This document shows positions 12,730 through 30,000 of a DNA stretch of 64,000 nucleotides, one piece after another. The notes under the pieces were generated by a model that saw only the letters and a program-made list of their open reading frames with translations, had not been told where the DNA came from and searched no databases. Source of the stretch: Brugia malayi (Eukaryota; Nematoda; Chromadorea; Rhabditida; Onchocercidae); assembly GCF_000002995.4 (NCBI RefSeq), contig NW_025062478.1, positions 5,308,001 to 5,372,000 of the forward strand, given 5' to 3'. The position numbers were made by a program, and so were the translations under genes. Positions within the stretch are counted from its first letter, which is position 1, and the number at the start of each line of letters is the position of its first letter.

Positions 12730-14337
12730 GTGGCATCAATGTCTCCTTGGTTCTGTTTATTTATGCTAATTACTGCTAATTGTGTACTACTGGCTGTGTT
12801 TGTTTCCACTTCTGATTGCGATAGTTTAAAGGACAACTTCTGCAGTAAAGAACGACAGAGGTTGAGCAGTAGTCGAAAAGAATTCATTAAATCAGTTTCT
12901 GCAGGAGAGGAAAGAGAGGGTGAAAATTTACACCCAGAAAGAGAGAAACAAATAAAATCCAGAAAAATGAAGATATTCGAGGATGCTACACGACTACTAA
13001 CTCGCAACATAAGAAACGCAATGGCTTGGATGTCCGGTGCCGATTCGAATGTTGCTTTGGTCAATAATTTACAGAGTAATTGCTAATTTTTTCTTTAAAA
13101 GTAGGGAAATGCTATCTTAAATTTGTTTTCCGTTTTCGTACTTTATAATCTAATATTAATGCACCGGGAAAATTCATGATGATAAAGTAAGAATCAGTAG
13201 CGTCAATTGATTAACCTTTTAGGCAATAATTTATTCAAGGATAAGCGTGTAAGAGATGCTATGCTGAAGGTGGATCGAGCTGATTTCACAGCTATAACGC
13301 CGTACGGCGATCATCCCGTTTCAATCGGTTACGGCGCTACGATTAGTGCCCCGCATATGGTAATTGATTCTGTTTCGATTCCGGTTTTCCGTTGACTAAA
13401 GGAGAAGAAAAAACTTACGAATAAGTTTTTTTTTCTTTAAAAAAAAAAAAGTTTTCTGTGGTGTTAGTAGTAATTAATATATGAAGAAATTATTTTGTGA
13501 GAATAACCGGTGTTCTTTTTTGATATTCAATTTGAAATGTTTCTAAAAAGCAGTATTGATTCTGACAAAAAGTTTCAATAGTCAAAATGAATAAAAAAGC
13601 GAAATTTTAGCATGCGTCTTCACTAGAGCTTCTGAAGGATCATCTGAAAGAAGGGAATCGAGCGCTGGACGTAGGATCAGGTTCCGGTTACTTAACAGCC
13701 TGTATGGCGGTAATGGTTAGATTTCTCACAAATTTTCCAAAAAATAATTACAATAAGAGGCCACAATCATTTATGCGCTGTTTATAAATTGATGTGGCAG
13801 TTTTTTAGGTTGGTAAAACAGGAAAAGTAGTTGGCATAGATCATATTCAAGCTTTGGTGGATGATTCAAGGCGTAATATCATGAAACATCATGCAGATTT
13901 ATTCACTAATCACCGCATAATTCTTGTACAAGGAGATGGTAGGAAAGGTTATGCAAAAGAAGCACCGTATAATGCTATTCATGTCGGAGCTGCTGCACCT
14001 GAAATCCCTGTTCAGGTCGTATTCATTTAAGTACTAAAACAACAGACAAAATGATTCAATTTTAATATATTTATTTTGGACTGAACTTTAAGTATTTTAA
14101 AGCCAAATTTTTTTTCTTTTTTTTTTGTTATGACTTCTGGGAACATTTCTACGTCCGAAAATGTAAAGTACCAAAAACATTTATTGATATATGCTTTCGA
14201 TCTATATGTTACCTTGTAAATATCAGAAGAGATTATTTAAGGAGTTAGGAATTCATGAGCAAATAATGTCTCCATAACAAAAAAAGAAAAAAAAAACATG
14301 TGGTTTTGCAATATATAATGAAATTTGTTTCAGTTAG

Positions 14338-14377
<40 letters not shown>

Positions 14378-14662
14378 CTATATATACAAATAATGAAACT
14401 TGTTTCATTCATTTCCTGCGAATTTTAACCCTTCTGAAACTGGCAATGTTTTGCACATAACTTTCTTCCAATAAACACACTATTACAGTTAATAGAGCAG
14501 CTTGCTAAAGGTGGAAGGATGCTGATTCCGGTCGGTCCTGAAGGTGGTCCTCAGCGGTTTGTACAGGTTGACAAGGATACTGACGGTAATGTAACGCAAA
14601 AAGACTTAATGGGTGTAATATATGTTCCTTTAACTGATCAACAGCACCAGCTTCATAACTGA
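12730..14662 (+). CDS. pcm-1: Protein-L-isoaspartate O-methyltransferase (PCMT)
   Basis: Five exons: 12730 (or 13021)-13075, 13223-13359, 13611-13715, 13809-14015 and 14489-14662, with stop TGA. The enzyme transfers methyl from S-adenosylmethionine to isoaspartyl residues in damaged proteins, starting their repair. Family landmarks are clear: the substrate-site region [18 protein letters not shown], then ATISAPHM; the SAM motif [16 protein letters not shown]; the post-I VVGIDH; motif [16 protein letters not shown]; and motif [19 protein letters not shown]. Starting at the internal ATG 13021 (MAWMSG, matching the MAW start I recall for the C. elegans protein) gives 225 residues, the normal size. 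The frame stays open back to ATG 12730, which would add 97 residues with a hydrophobic segment ([17 protein letters not shown]) followed by a charged stretch. I cannot tell which start is used. Splice phases agree at every junction. Confidence 0.93.
14341..14375. repeat. (TA)n microsatellite in PCMT intron 4
   Basis: Seventeen TA units inside the intron between exons 4 and 5. A second, shorter (AT) run of about nine units lies downstream of the gene at about 14912-14930. Confidence 0.95.
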
Positions 14663-15743
14663 ACAGGTGAGTTAAACTTTTGCTCCATTAGAGAGATTCT
14701 TGTAGATACTAAGCCTTCCTTAGTTACAATTAAACAATAAGTGGACGAGTTAACAATTAATTGAAAAAAAAAAATGATTTTAATTCTGTATAAAATTTGT
14801 TGTAGAGAAGTTTCCCTTTATTTCTCAAGAACACTGCTTCTCATATGCCAACAGAATGTTTCCTTTCCAACAAGTTAATGTTAATGAATGTTCCCCATTC
14901 TTGTTGAGAATTATATATATATATATATATTTTAAGGTTATTTACATATGGGATCATTTTCCAAAAACATGAGAGCTCGAACTGCATTGTATATCGAAAG
15001 GAACCTACATTGGATAAGAAAGCGAGAGACAGACCAAAGTTGAGTTTTTAGTAAAAACTGAAAATTATCGTATGCGCGGGGTAGTTTTATTTTTGTTATT
15101 TAAATAGACCATTAGTTCTGATTCCTCTAGTAAGCCTAGAAGAATATTTTTAATCAAACTTATAAAATTTTCGAGGTATTTTCTAGTACCCTTCGATCTT
15201 CCTTTCCAAGGATGTTGAATCATAATAAGGCGTGCCATCAAAATCTGTTATATTCAAGGTTTACAACGAATGAATTAGCCAATATGCCTAATAATAATAT
15301 GCCTTATCAGAACATTAAAAACTAAAGGCATCTAATTGTGAGCATACTACGCAAAATATCATAAAGAGATGGAAACAATCTGTCCTACTTTGTGGTTGCT
15401 GATATTGCCTGTGAAAGTTACTGGAGGTTATATCGAATAAAAATATAAAAAGTTTATTGTATACGGGCATTGCAGGATTCTGATTCAGGAGAAAGGCAAA
15501 ATATTTTTATTACTGTTGTCACACAGTCATAACAGTTAACATAAACACAAAACAAAAGAAAATTCAATAAACATCGTCGGTTGTTAGTCAGTACAGCAAT
15601 TATGTTGTACTCAGTTGATTTCGGACATACCACTGATTAGAATCTTCTAAAACAAATCAAAAACATACTGAAAAATCTAATCGAACTAACAAATAGATAA
15701 ACTTACGAATATGAAACATTTACGAATGAAGATTCTTTCAGAA

Positions 15744-19934
<4,191 letters not shown>

Positions 19935-20162
19935 CTTCTAGTTCACCCAGTTCACTCTGTCACCTAAATTCTGATACTGTCGTACGAACGTACTACAGTG
20001 GACATAGCACATTGGCATTAATGGTACCGCTCATACCTTAATGTTTTACTATGGTTCTACTGGTATATTGTAAGGGTAGGTTAGGATAAGTTAAGCCAGA
20101 CAATGTCTGCACAGAAACTTAGCCTTGTTGCCCCTAAAGAGAACAGCATGTTAAGAAAAAAA

Positions 20163-20188
20163 CCCCAACCCACCCCAACCCACAACCC
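20163..20188 (-). promoter_or_regulatory. G-quadruplex-forming motif upstream of the helicase gene
   Basis: The plus strand reads four C-tracts (CCCC, CCC, CCCC, CCC, CCC) spaced by AA, A, AA and ACAA. The minus strand therefore has five runs of three to four G with loops of one to four bases, enough for a quadruplex. It is about 230 bases upstream of the helicase start codon, on that gene's coding strand. Regulatory action is inference. Confidence 0.6.
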
Positions 20189-21540
20189 AGCGCCTTAATT
20201 CATTACCTCGGCAGTAGGCCAAAGTTTAACAAAATGTGGGAATTTAAACCGTTATCGGAATGCAGCTTTGCCAACAAACGATATTGATTTTCGTTTACAT
20301 GCACCGTGCAGCGTAAAACATTCCTTCATGTGCATGCAACGTAATTCGTTCGTTTATGTTATCCATAAATTCCGTTATTGGATAATTTATGCACCAGTGA
20401 TCATTATCTGAGTCAGTGTGGCTTCATCGATCCATCTCAGTACTTTCTCCTGTTTGTGTTACTGGGGAAAACTGTCAAACTTTAAAACCATCAGACAATA
20501 ATTATTTCTGTGGAAAACATATCAAGCTGCTGTTTATCAGTTACTTCCATGGTTTTAACTCTTCTTTATTGCTGACATAATATCAGTAGAATATAGCATT
20601 TGAAACCACTAATTATATTTTCCGATTCCATGATCCAAATTCCTTTTATTTGTACCTGTTATTGATAAGAACTTGAAATTTCTGTCGATATTTTCAAATA
20701 GGAAATAATTACGATGAAATTATTTCTCATCATATCTATTAACTATGACACGAATGTTGCAAGAAACATTTGTCACATCCTCTGATCTACAGTTAAGTCC
20801 TGGCCAAATTTATGTTTATATATTGACGTTATTTCATCATTTCATGTATAGAAAGTCTTTAGAAAGACTACGTTGTTTACAGTAAAGCATCTACGAGCCA
20901 TCTTTAAGAAACGAAGGTCAGTCGTTGACACTAAGTCCGTTTCTGTTACAATCTGAGACACTCATATATTTTCTAGTATTTATATTATTATTTAAATATT
21001 TCACGATCCATGACTAAACGAGTTCACTTGTCCATTACACGATGGAAGTATGTTAAGGTACATCACGAATTTCCAACTGAGTGAACACTTGTGGTTTTCT
21101 TCTGAACTGTTCATTCTGAATGACTGCACTATAACCTGAGCTTCCGAATCAGCAATCGACAATTAATTTATAACCACTACTAACATTATTCTCATATAAT
21201 TACTTAAGTTATGTCAGCTTGTAGTTTCAAGAGAGTAAATGTCAAATACAGGATAAGAAGTATGAAATTTAGTGCTGTGTGCCATAAGGTTTGTAAATTG
21301 TTTTGTAGATGGATGAAGCTGTCAAAGTTTTGAAGTGCTTTAGAATTATTTTCTCAAACTGTAAGACTAGAATTTTTCTGAGTTGTTTGTAATACTGATC
21401 ATCAGTTTGTGTATAAAATGTTCCATAGATTTTTTTATTTTTTGCTTTAGTTATTGCAGTACGATTTGCACTTGTTTCCTTTCACATATTGAAATAAGAG
21501 GACATTCTTTTATGTGTTTTATGACATTTTATTTTATATG

Positions 21541-21546
21541 TTATAG
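21541..21546 (+). promoter_or_regulatory. Probable spliced-leader acceptor for COG2
   Basis: A T-rich run ends in TTATAG two bases before the start codon at 21549. With no upstream exon visible this fits a trans-splice site, the usual way nematode mRNAs get their 5' end. Confidence 0.5.
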
Positions 21547-21548
21547 TA

Positions 21549-24500
21549 ATGGAAACAATGACGACGGTAACATCCACTGGTGGAAGTACAAAGGTTAATC
21601 ATGCAGTTTTTGCATCACAATCAAATTTTTTGACTGAATCTCATCTTTGTTTTAATAAGGTATTGACCTTAATTTTATATCTCAAGATTGTAACTTGTTT
21701 TTGCGCTTTGTATCTGCAAAAAGAGGTATTGGAATAGTGTAAATGAAGTTGTGAGCAACTATAATTTCATCCTACTGCCCAAAGCTTTTCATAATTAAAT
21801 CATTTTTGGATGGGCAAAAATTACATAAATTATGTTTATTCTCATTCCATGCAAGCATTTCACGCAAGCGTTTTTCCGTTATTTATGCCTTTTAATCGTT
21901 GAATTTTTATCCTTCACTTACTACATTTATATTGTGGGAGCACGGCAGAGTTTATATGTCTTCTATTTACCATAATAAAGTAATAATGAAGCAGAAATAC
22001 TGACGTGATTTTTGAAGTTAACTAATAATCAGTGGGTAAACAGCTTTCCAGAAGAAGTATTTTGTTTTAGGACCAATTCAGTCGGACAGATTTTATTGTG
22101 GAACGATTTCTAAAATTGGCTAGACGACGAGCAAGTCTACAGCAAATCCATAACGATTTACGAGTTTATTTAAAAATTGTGCAAAATTCGATGATTGAAC
22201 TCATCAATGATGATTATGCTGATTTTGTGAATTTGTCATCGAATCTTGTAGGCTTGAAGGAAACAATCGATAAACTGACTAAAGACATTGAAGTGATTTT
22301 TACCTTTCCAAAGAGAGATCAAATAACAAAGGAGCATTATTTTTTTATTATTACTGTCTTCTCTTATTTTGGAGAGAAAAGATTTAATAACAAGGTACAC
22401 AATTGTTTATATTTTTAACTTGGTAGAAAACAAGTTTTTTCAAAAATGGTTTTTATTTATAGACGATATGGCATGATTTCTGTAGCAACACGGAGGCTGT
22501 GAAGCAGTCTGCTGAATTTGTTGCGCAGAAAACTACGGAACTCATTGAATGCAGAAAAGCACAATGTGAAATTCGTGGGCAGATTTTCTTGATAAAATCA
22601 ATTGAACGATTAGCTGATAAAATTGCCAACTGTCCAAAAGAGATAGAACAATTTTGGTGAGTTATACCATATTTGGATTTTGCTTTTTTTGTAGTTGCCA
22701 AGGTGAAAATAAATACCAAAATATTGGCTGTGAGAATAATCCATTCATTTGTTATATCTGTGGACTTCTCTATTATTATTTGCAATGGAAATAACAAAAC
22801 AGTTTATTGTTCACGATTTTTTGTTTCATAAATTTGATTGTTGTTTTCCTTACCAGCTTTTAAGAAACAAGTTTAAATATATGTTAACTCTATTGCAGTA
22901 TCATTTTTTGACGATCATTTTAGTGTTTTCATTTGTATCTTTATAGTATATGTGAATTATCATACAGTTTTTGTCGCAATATTATACAAGGTTGTAATAA
23001 TGTTTGCAGGTTACAAAATTTTGTTGACGCAGTCATTGATATAGTTTTATGGTTTGGTAAGGTAAACGTTGTCGATGATAAGGTTAGTTTTGTTTATTAC
23101 AATTTTTCGTTTCTCTTTTTCTCAAGTTTCTTAATCTTTTGTTTTATGAATATTTATAGGTAGCGGCTGCTTATGATATTTGTTTGACTCATGTTGGTAG
23201 ACTGACTGAGTATTGGCTAATACAAGATCTCAAAGGTGATTGTCGCTTCATCGAACAGATTCTTGGTATAATTACATTGAATAAGAGTACCGATTCAGCC
23301 GTTTCTTGTGTAATGACAGAAATTATTGCTGAATACATTGGAGAACCACGTAGCAACTTGGGAGATTTTTTGATTGAAGTATATGCAACAATTCGAAAGG
23401 TTGTTACAGTCCATTTTTTACTTGAAAGGAGTTTTGTAACTCGTCCAATAATAACATTAATTAAGATTTTCACTCGAAATAAATTCAAGTTGTGATTGTG
23501 GTCTTTCATTTGTAATTGAATAATTTTAGATAACTTAAACCTGTAATAAATAGATACTTTGCTATTTCATAGCTTCTGAAAGGTGAAACTGATTTGGTCA
23601 TGAATTCAGCTTAGAGAAAATTGGATGCAAAAAATGGAGAATAGTGGCGCGTCGTTCGCAAATATTTCATCATTTCTCGATAAATGTCTCCTCACTTTTA
23701 TTGTCTCATCTCTCGATCAGGTTGTTTTAATTGCTGTCGAATATTATTGCTGTCTTTTTTTATCTTTAGCTGATTATCTAGATTGGAATTTTGACGAAAT
23801 GATAGCCTAATTTATTATGACTAGGATTTGTAAATATACTGAAGTGTTGTTCAGCGTATATGATCTTTTCAGTACTTTGGTTCTGTTGTTGTCCCAAGCG
23901 ATAATCGTCTTTTTCATCGGTGCTATAAGACAACTTGTGATTTCATCGGTAATTGGCCTGATGCCGCCAAGTCATGTACTGTTCTACGGATGATACGTAA
24001 TAGATTCAATTTGGTTGTATACTTCAAGCTGGAGACGCAGCAGTTTCTATCGCAGTTGAAGGATCAGCTTGATCCTTCCATTATTAAATTGATCACTAAC
24101 GAGAAAAAAGAAGAATGGGAAGAAAAAATCTTTTATGATTTTTCGAAACTTGTTATCGACACTTTAGAAAGGATTTGGTCTGATGAAGTTTATCTTCCGA
24201 CTTTAATTGATAAATTTTGGGATTTTACGCTTAAAGTCCTTGCCAAATATTTGGAATGGATCGAAGGAATTAAGAGGTGAGATTGTTTGATTAATATTTT
24301 AGATAACTTTGAAATCCCATAAAAGATGTAAGGACGGATTGTTTTTATCTGACCTTAGTACATGTAACACATTTTCAGTTATTACTGGATTGACAGGAAA
24401 GCGCCTGAAGATTTTGAAATTTGGCGCTTATTTTGTGCTCTTTATGCTGATTGTGTAACTGTTGATAATCGAACTTTTGGAATTGCGTTGTCATCAATTT

Positions 24501-26065
24501 GGCCAAAAATTCGTGAACATGAGGTACAAGAGTTTCCAACTTTTTTAGCGACTCATTTTAAGTGATTTGTAATTAATGGAATTCTAGTTGGATGTGACAA
24601 TATTCGGGCAATGTTTATCGATTTTTTCAACTAAGATAGCTGAAAAGATTCAAGAATTTGAAAAAATTATTGTCGAAGATGCTGTTACATCGGTGGCAAA
24701 GGTGGGTTTCTTTTTTCTCAATTTATGATGCAATTTCTTTAGATTTCGTGCAAATTGTGAGACGCTTATGTACCAATGGCTGATTTTACCTTCAGTGTTC
24801 ATTATTTGTTTAATGTGCACCATTTTAATTAGCCTATATAAGAATACTGTTACTTTACCTGAGAATATAATCTGCATGGTTTTCTTAGTCGCAACGACAG
24901 TAACATGCAGTTTGCACAATATCGTACCAACACTAATGATGCATTTCATTCTACAGAATTATCTTTAATGTTACATTATAAGCAATTTATCATTTTTTCA
25001 TAATTTTTCATGATATAGGAACGAGGAAAGAATATTGATGATATATTTTTTATATGCAATTTCCAAACTATTACTTATAGTTGTAGTTGTAAAAAGCTGA
25101 ATATAAAGTTGTTAATGGCATGCTTCAAATACGCCACATGCAATTTGCCAACAACTTACAACATAATTTTTCAGGTTTTAGATGGTGTTTGTGGAATTCC
25201 CCGCCAGTATCGCTGGACGAAAAAGCCTGCACCAGCCAATATATCGCCATATATCAGTGAAACGTCAGCTGCATTGAAATTATTCAAGGTTCATTCGAAA
25301 CTATTTTTTTTTAATTTCCAAGGTATGGATTATTTAAAAGTAATTTCTTTAATTTCAGATTTCTTGGAAACATATATGGTTTTCTTGTTTTCAATTAATT
25401 TTCGTCAATATCAGAAAATTTTAGGATGAAATGAATCATTATTGTTGGAGTGAAGAAAATATTACATCTGTATACAAACAAATATTTGCTGAATCAATGG
25501 AGATATTTTCTGTTAAAGCGAAGCAGGTAGCTTTTATAGTTTTGTCTCTCCATGAAGTTCTTATTTAGCCAAGTTACGTTAAGCAGTTTTAATTACCAAA
25601 GATTGTAAGTTCTGCCATTTCTATTTCCCGAATTCGTCATTACGTCGCTTAAGTTATTACTTTATATTGATTATTTCTTATGATAGAGATTTTAATTAAA
25701 TTAAAATTTTTAATTTAAAATTTTTCTGGTCATTAAAATTTTTCTGATGCAGCTTATTTAAATAGTTCTAGGTTTTGAAGTCTGTTGAGCAGACGGAGAC
25801 AAGTTTGCAGCGTTTCAAGCGAAAATCAATGCCGGTAAATGAGAATAATGCCGATTCTGACGAAAACAAAATAAGGCGACAGTTATTGTTAGATTTGGAC
25901 TATTTCAAAACATTAGCAGCATCTTGTCACACTGAAGTATTACATATCGACGAATTAATGTTGCGTGCAAATCCTTCAACAGAAACCATTCAAATCCCAA
26001 GCTTGATTCAATCTGTCCCTAGTACATTAGAGACTAGTACAGCTGATATTACGGAAGAAGTATGA
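21549..26065 (+). CDS. cogc-2: Conserved oligomeric Golgi complex subunit 2 (COG2)
   Basis: Twelve exons in phase: 21549-21659, 22071-22292, 22463-22656, 23010-23082, 23160-23399, 23610-23720, 23873-24276, 24379-24523, 24588-24701, 25175-25288, 25425-25526 and 25772-26065. The protein is about 707 residues (human COG2 is 738). The signature N-terminal block LCFNK-DQFSRTDFIVERF, with SLQQIHNDLRVYLKIVQ and IELINDDYADFVNLSSNLVG, is unmistakable. After it come coiled-coil and helical segments (residues about 90-190) and an alpha-helical body with GDCRFIEQILG and FWDFTLKVLAKYLEWIEGI. COG2 is in lobe A of the COG tether on Golgi membranes and works in retrograde intra-Golgi traffic and so in glycosylation. 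The small exon 4 (73 bases) is supported by phase only. UFL1 follows in the same direction after about 950 bases. Confidence 0.93.
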
Positions 26066-26869
26066 AGAATTATTGTATTTGATTGCGATGCTTCCTATTT
26101 ATTCTTGAATTTTTAATACAATCGATTGCGTAAATTTATTTATATTATTGTGGATATCATCGGAATGAACTGACTGTTTATATAAGCTTCTGCATTGTAT
26201 AGTGACATGCAGGTATATTAAATTATTTGCATAAATCCTCTTTCCTCCATGTCTTCGGCCTTTAAATTCATTCAGGTTCCAGATATGAACTCGCATGGAA
26301 TATATTTGAGCTCATTTTTATATGGAATTACCATGGCATACATTTTTTTTAACGTCTGTTCCATTAACTTTCATTCCATTAACTTTTTCTGTTCACTTAT
26401 TAGATTATGTTAACGTTAGTCCTGACACTTTTTAGTTACTGAATAGTTTAAGATGGAATCAAAGTTTTGGGAAATTCGATTTCTTTTCTGGGGTTTCAAA
26501 TTTTACAGATTTTATATTATTTTATCGTGTTATCTGTTTGCGTTAATTTATTCATTCGTTTTTTCCTTAATAATATGCAACTGTGATATTATTTTTTATA
26601 TGATAAAAGGATAACAAATTGTTGTAATTGTCACAGTACCTTTTCCGTCATCCATTTGTTGAAATTTCAAAAACTATTTGAGCGAAATTAATGGCTAGTA
26701 CTTATGAAATATAAGGAATTTCAGTGAATTCAGGAAGATGGTTTAAGTAATGCCCGTCTAACAAGGGACTGGTATGAGTTTAACGGGTATATCTCGATCT
26801 ATGGTGTTTTTGCACTATTTTTCCATCTTTACTTGAAAGTGAAACACAACCTGTTCAATATTTTTGTAG

Positions 26870-26978
26870 GATGGTGCGTTCATGTGAAGCATTCGAAAAA
26901 ATGAAAAAAATTTTTTTTAATAAAAAAAAGCATATGGCTAAAAGGGATTCGGAACGATTAAAAAAATTAGATGACGAG
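26870..26978 (+). other. Candidate upstream exon of UFL1 (Lys-rich extension)
   Basis: An acceptor (TTTTTGTAG, ending 26869) is followed by ATG at 26871 and 36 open codons to a clean donor GAG|GTATGT at 26978. The next acceptor (TTTATTTCAG, ending 27013) is nine bases before the UFL1 start codon, and the join is in frame with no stop, adding 39 residues rich in Lys, Arg and Glu. It could be an alternative first exon or a chance open frame. It is the only plausible exon between COG2 and UFL1. Confidence 0.35.
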
Positions 26979-27022
26979 GTATGTATATACTTCTAGAGGG
27001 AGATTTATTTCAGTTTCGGACG

Positions 27023-30000
27023 ATGAGTGCCACATGGGCAGATATACAGCGTTTGGCTGCTGATTTTCAACGATTACAGTTAACAGAAAGCTCAAAAAAG
27101 TAGGTTCTTTGGAATTTATTTGAGATTCTGAAAAAAGTATACTGAAAATGATGCCTGTCTCATATTAAAACCTGCTATTTCTTTTAAGACTATCAGAAAA
27201 TAACTGCGTGGAGTTGATGTCGATATTAATCAACTCAAAAGCTATCGATATTCTGTTCACAACTGATGGCAAAGAGTATGTTACTCGTAGTCATTTATTG
27301 AATGAAGTGAAAAATGAATGTATCGGTCGAGGTATCTGTTTTGTTCATTTCTCATCTGACATTTAAGCTCTCGCTTGCAAATAAATGCCTTAAAAAATAT
27401 AACCCTTATATTTTTTGCTGAGGAGTAGATGACTCGAACGATGAGAACATTGTTTATTTGTTTTAGAAGGTCGCGTTTCACTATATGATTTGGCGCATAC
27501 TTTGAATGTCGATTATGAATACATTGAAAGTGCTGTGTCTGTCATCATAAAACAGTCATCGACTTTTATACTTTGCAACGCCGAACTGATTTCCAGATTT
27601 GTTTTTTCACTGCTTCGATAATATTTGTAGTACTTATTTATGAAGTTGGGATAGTTTTTCATTTCGGTTTAACAAGCAGAAGAAAGGTAATAGTTGATTT
27701 TCTTTGGAGCGAAATTCTTTTTAGTTGTTTCTTGACAAATATTGACTATTACGCTTAAAATAATCCTTTTTAGATGGTATAATTTGTGGTGCTTATTTGG
27801 TTTACCTGTATTTAGTCGTTTTTTTTTTTTTTTCAGGGGTTATATAGATGTGTTGTGCAAAAGTCTGAATGAACGATTAATGGACGATGGTATAGTTTCT
27901 ATATCGCAGTTAGCAAAAACATGGGATTTGCCAGCTGAAATAGTGAATAGCTTAGTTCTGGTGGAAGTTGGCTCGAAGGTTGATGCAATACGTGATGGTG
28001 ATGCACTTTATACTCGATCTTATTTATCTGCTCAACGAAATATCCTTAGAGCTATGCTTTGTGGATTAACCAAGTTTGTTGTAATGTTTTATTTGAAGTG
28101 TTGATGCAAGGTGAGAATCTGTTATTTTATTATGGTTTTTTAGAGTGACACCAATCACTAGACTGCAGGCTGAATTACAGTTAACAAATGCGATGTTTTG
28201 GTCACTTTTTGATGAGCTGGACACAATGAAAGAGGTTCTTTCACAAAAACCAGTTTTTTGAATTGTGTTGCATGAGAAGCTTTTGTATAATGTTTATGAT
28301 TAGTTTAAAGAGCAAAAAACATTACTTAGTTGACTCCTCTGTTATAGCTATTTTATATTTATTGTATTTGTTAGCTTTTGAATTCTTTCATCAAATTTTC
28401 TAGTTTGATTTGAGAGCTGATCTTTTTAATTAAAAAAATTACTAATTGTTTGGGATATCAAAGTATTGCGCTAAAAATTTTTATATCTTCAAGAGCATAG
28501 TAGTCACTACTACGTGTCATTCATATAATTCAATAAATAATTCTTCAGATAATAATATGTTTTCTTTAATTCCTATTGCCCGCGGAATGCTAGAAACTCA
28601 CTTAAATTTATTATTGTATAATTCTTATTAAGCCGAAATGCTAGTTTTCAGGTTGCGGGAAAAATAGTTGGTATTCGTACTTCAAATCACTGTTTATATC
28701 ATCCCAATATTTATACAGTTCTGGTTAAACAGTATATACTAAAGACATTTTTGCAAGAGGGAATGTTGAGTAATATTTTGATTTATTAACTGCATGCGTT
28801 TCGGGGTTTTTAAAATTAAGCTGACATATTTTACATTTTCTAAACACTATACAATTCACTTCCGTGCGGAAGATACATTTCAGAGTTAGCAGTGTTCAAA
28901 AAACTTTCCGTGGCAGAGCCAAAAGTTTATATGAAAGAATTATTGGAAAATACGGTGCATTCGAAATTAATATATTTCCCATCCGCTATTATGAGCATCA
29001 AACTTTGGGATGAAATTGAAGCAGCTGTGAAGGAGGAGGTTAGCTAGCACAAAATTTATTTGAGGAGCTAGTCAACATGCTCCTATAAATTCCTGTTTTA
29101 TATACAGTTTTATAGGGAAACATAGATGTATTACAATTTTAACTGTTATCAGTGTTTTAGATGAATTCTAAATCGGTTGTTGATGTCCGATTGCATATTC
29201 CAGAAACTGTTCAAAGTAAAACAGATATTGAACACGCAGTCTCTTCTTTAATAAAAAATAACGAGGTTTGTAATGAATAATGTTTGATTGAACTATTTCT
29301 ACATATATTTCATATTTCCTTTCTGGCAGGAAGTTCGTGTTTCATTGTCTCGTGTTTTTCGTTTTTAAAGGATTGGTTATTTGTGTCTGGTACTTCTTAT
29401 CTCTATAACCGCCAGCTTCACAGATATGCAATGATAGCTTTGGATAACTTGATCAATACACGAGCTGAAGAAATCACTTCCACTTGGGGTAAACAAAAAC
29501 CTTCCAAAAAGTCGGAAAAGGTATATTGAAATATTTATGCGTATTTCACGCGTATATATTGTTTTATTCGCATTGTTCTTATTGTTAATAAATTTTGTTT
29601 GAAAAAAAAGTCACGAAATTTGCTTATAGAAGCAAGATGAAGACTGGGATATAGCGAAGAGCAAGAAAACTAGAGGTGGAAAAGGAAAAATAGTGAGACA
29701 GATTCTTTCTGAAGAGTCGACTTCAGGTATTCTGGTTCGATAATGAAGAAGATTAGGGATTAATTCAGTTCTTTTGTGTTTTCTTAATAGTTTCTGTCAG
29801 AGATGGCTAAAAAAAATTTTTTTTTCTTTAATGTGAGTTTAATGGTTCACAATGTTGATTGAACTTGTTCTTTCCCTTTTAAAAATTCTTTCAACATAAA
29901 ATTTAGAGCTGCTAATTACATTATCAGAAGAGGAAATCATCAAGGAACTGAAAAGAACAAGTGATATACCAAATGAACTGCTGGAGGATATTACTGATCA

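Larger units (their letters stand above)
19935..21548. other. Intergenic between divergent helicase and COG2 genes
   Basis: Contains the G-quadruplex motif at 20163-20188 and otherwise A+T-rich sequence with no protein-like frame. It should hold the promoters of both flanking genes. Confidence 0.5.

Noticed and set aside
12600..13064. 154-codon open frame on the minus strand
   Set aside because: It is antisense to the PCMT first exon, which has clear family continuation and in-phase splicing; no recognisable protein features.
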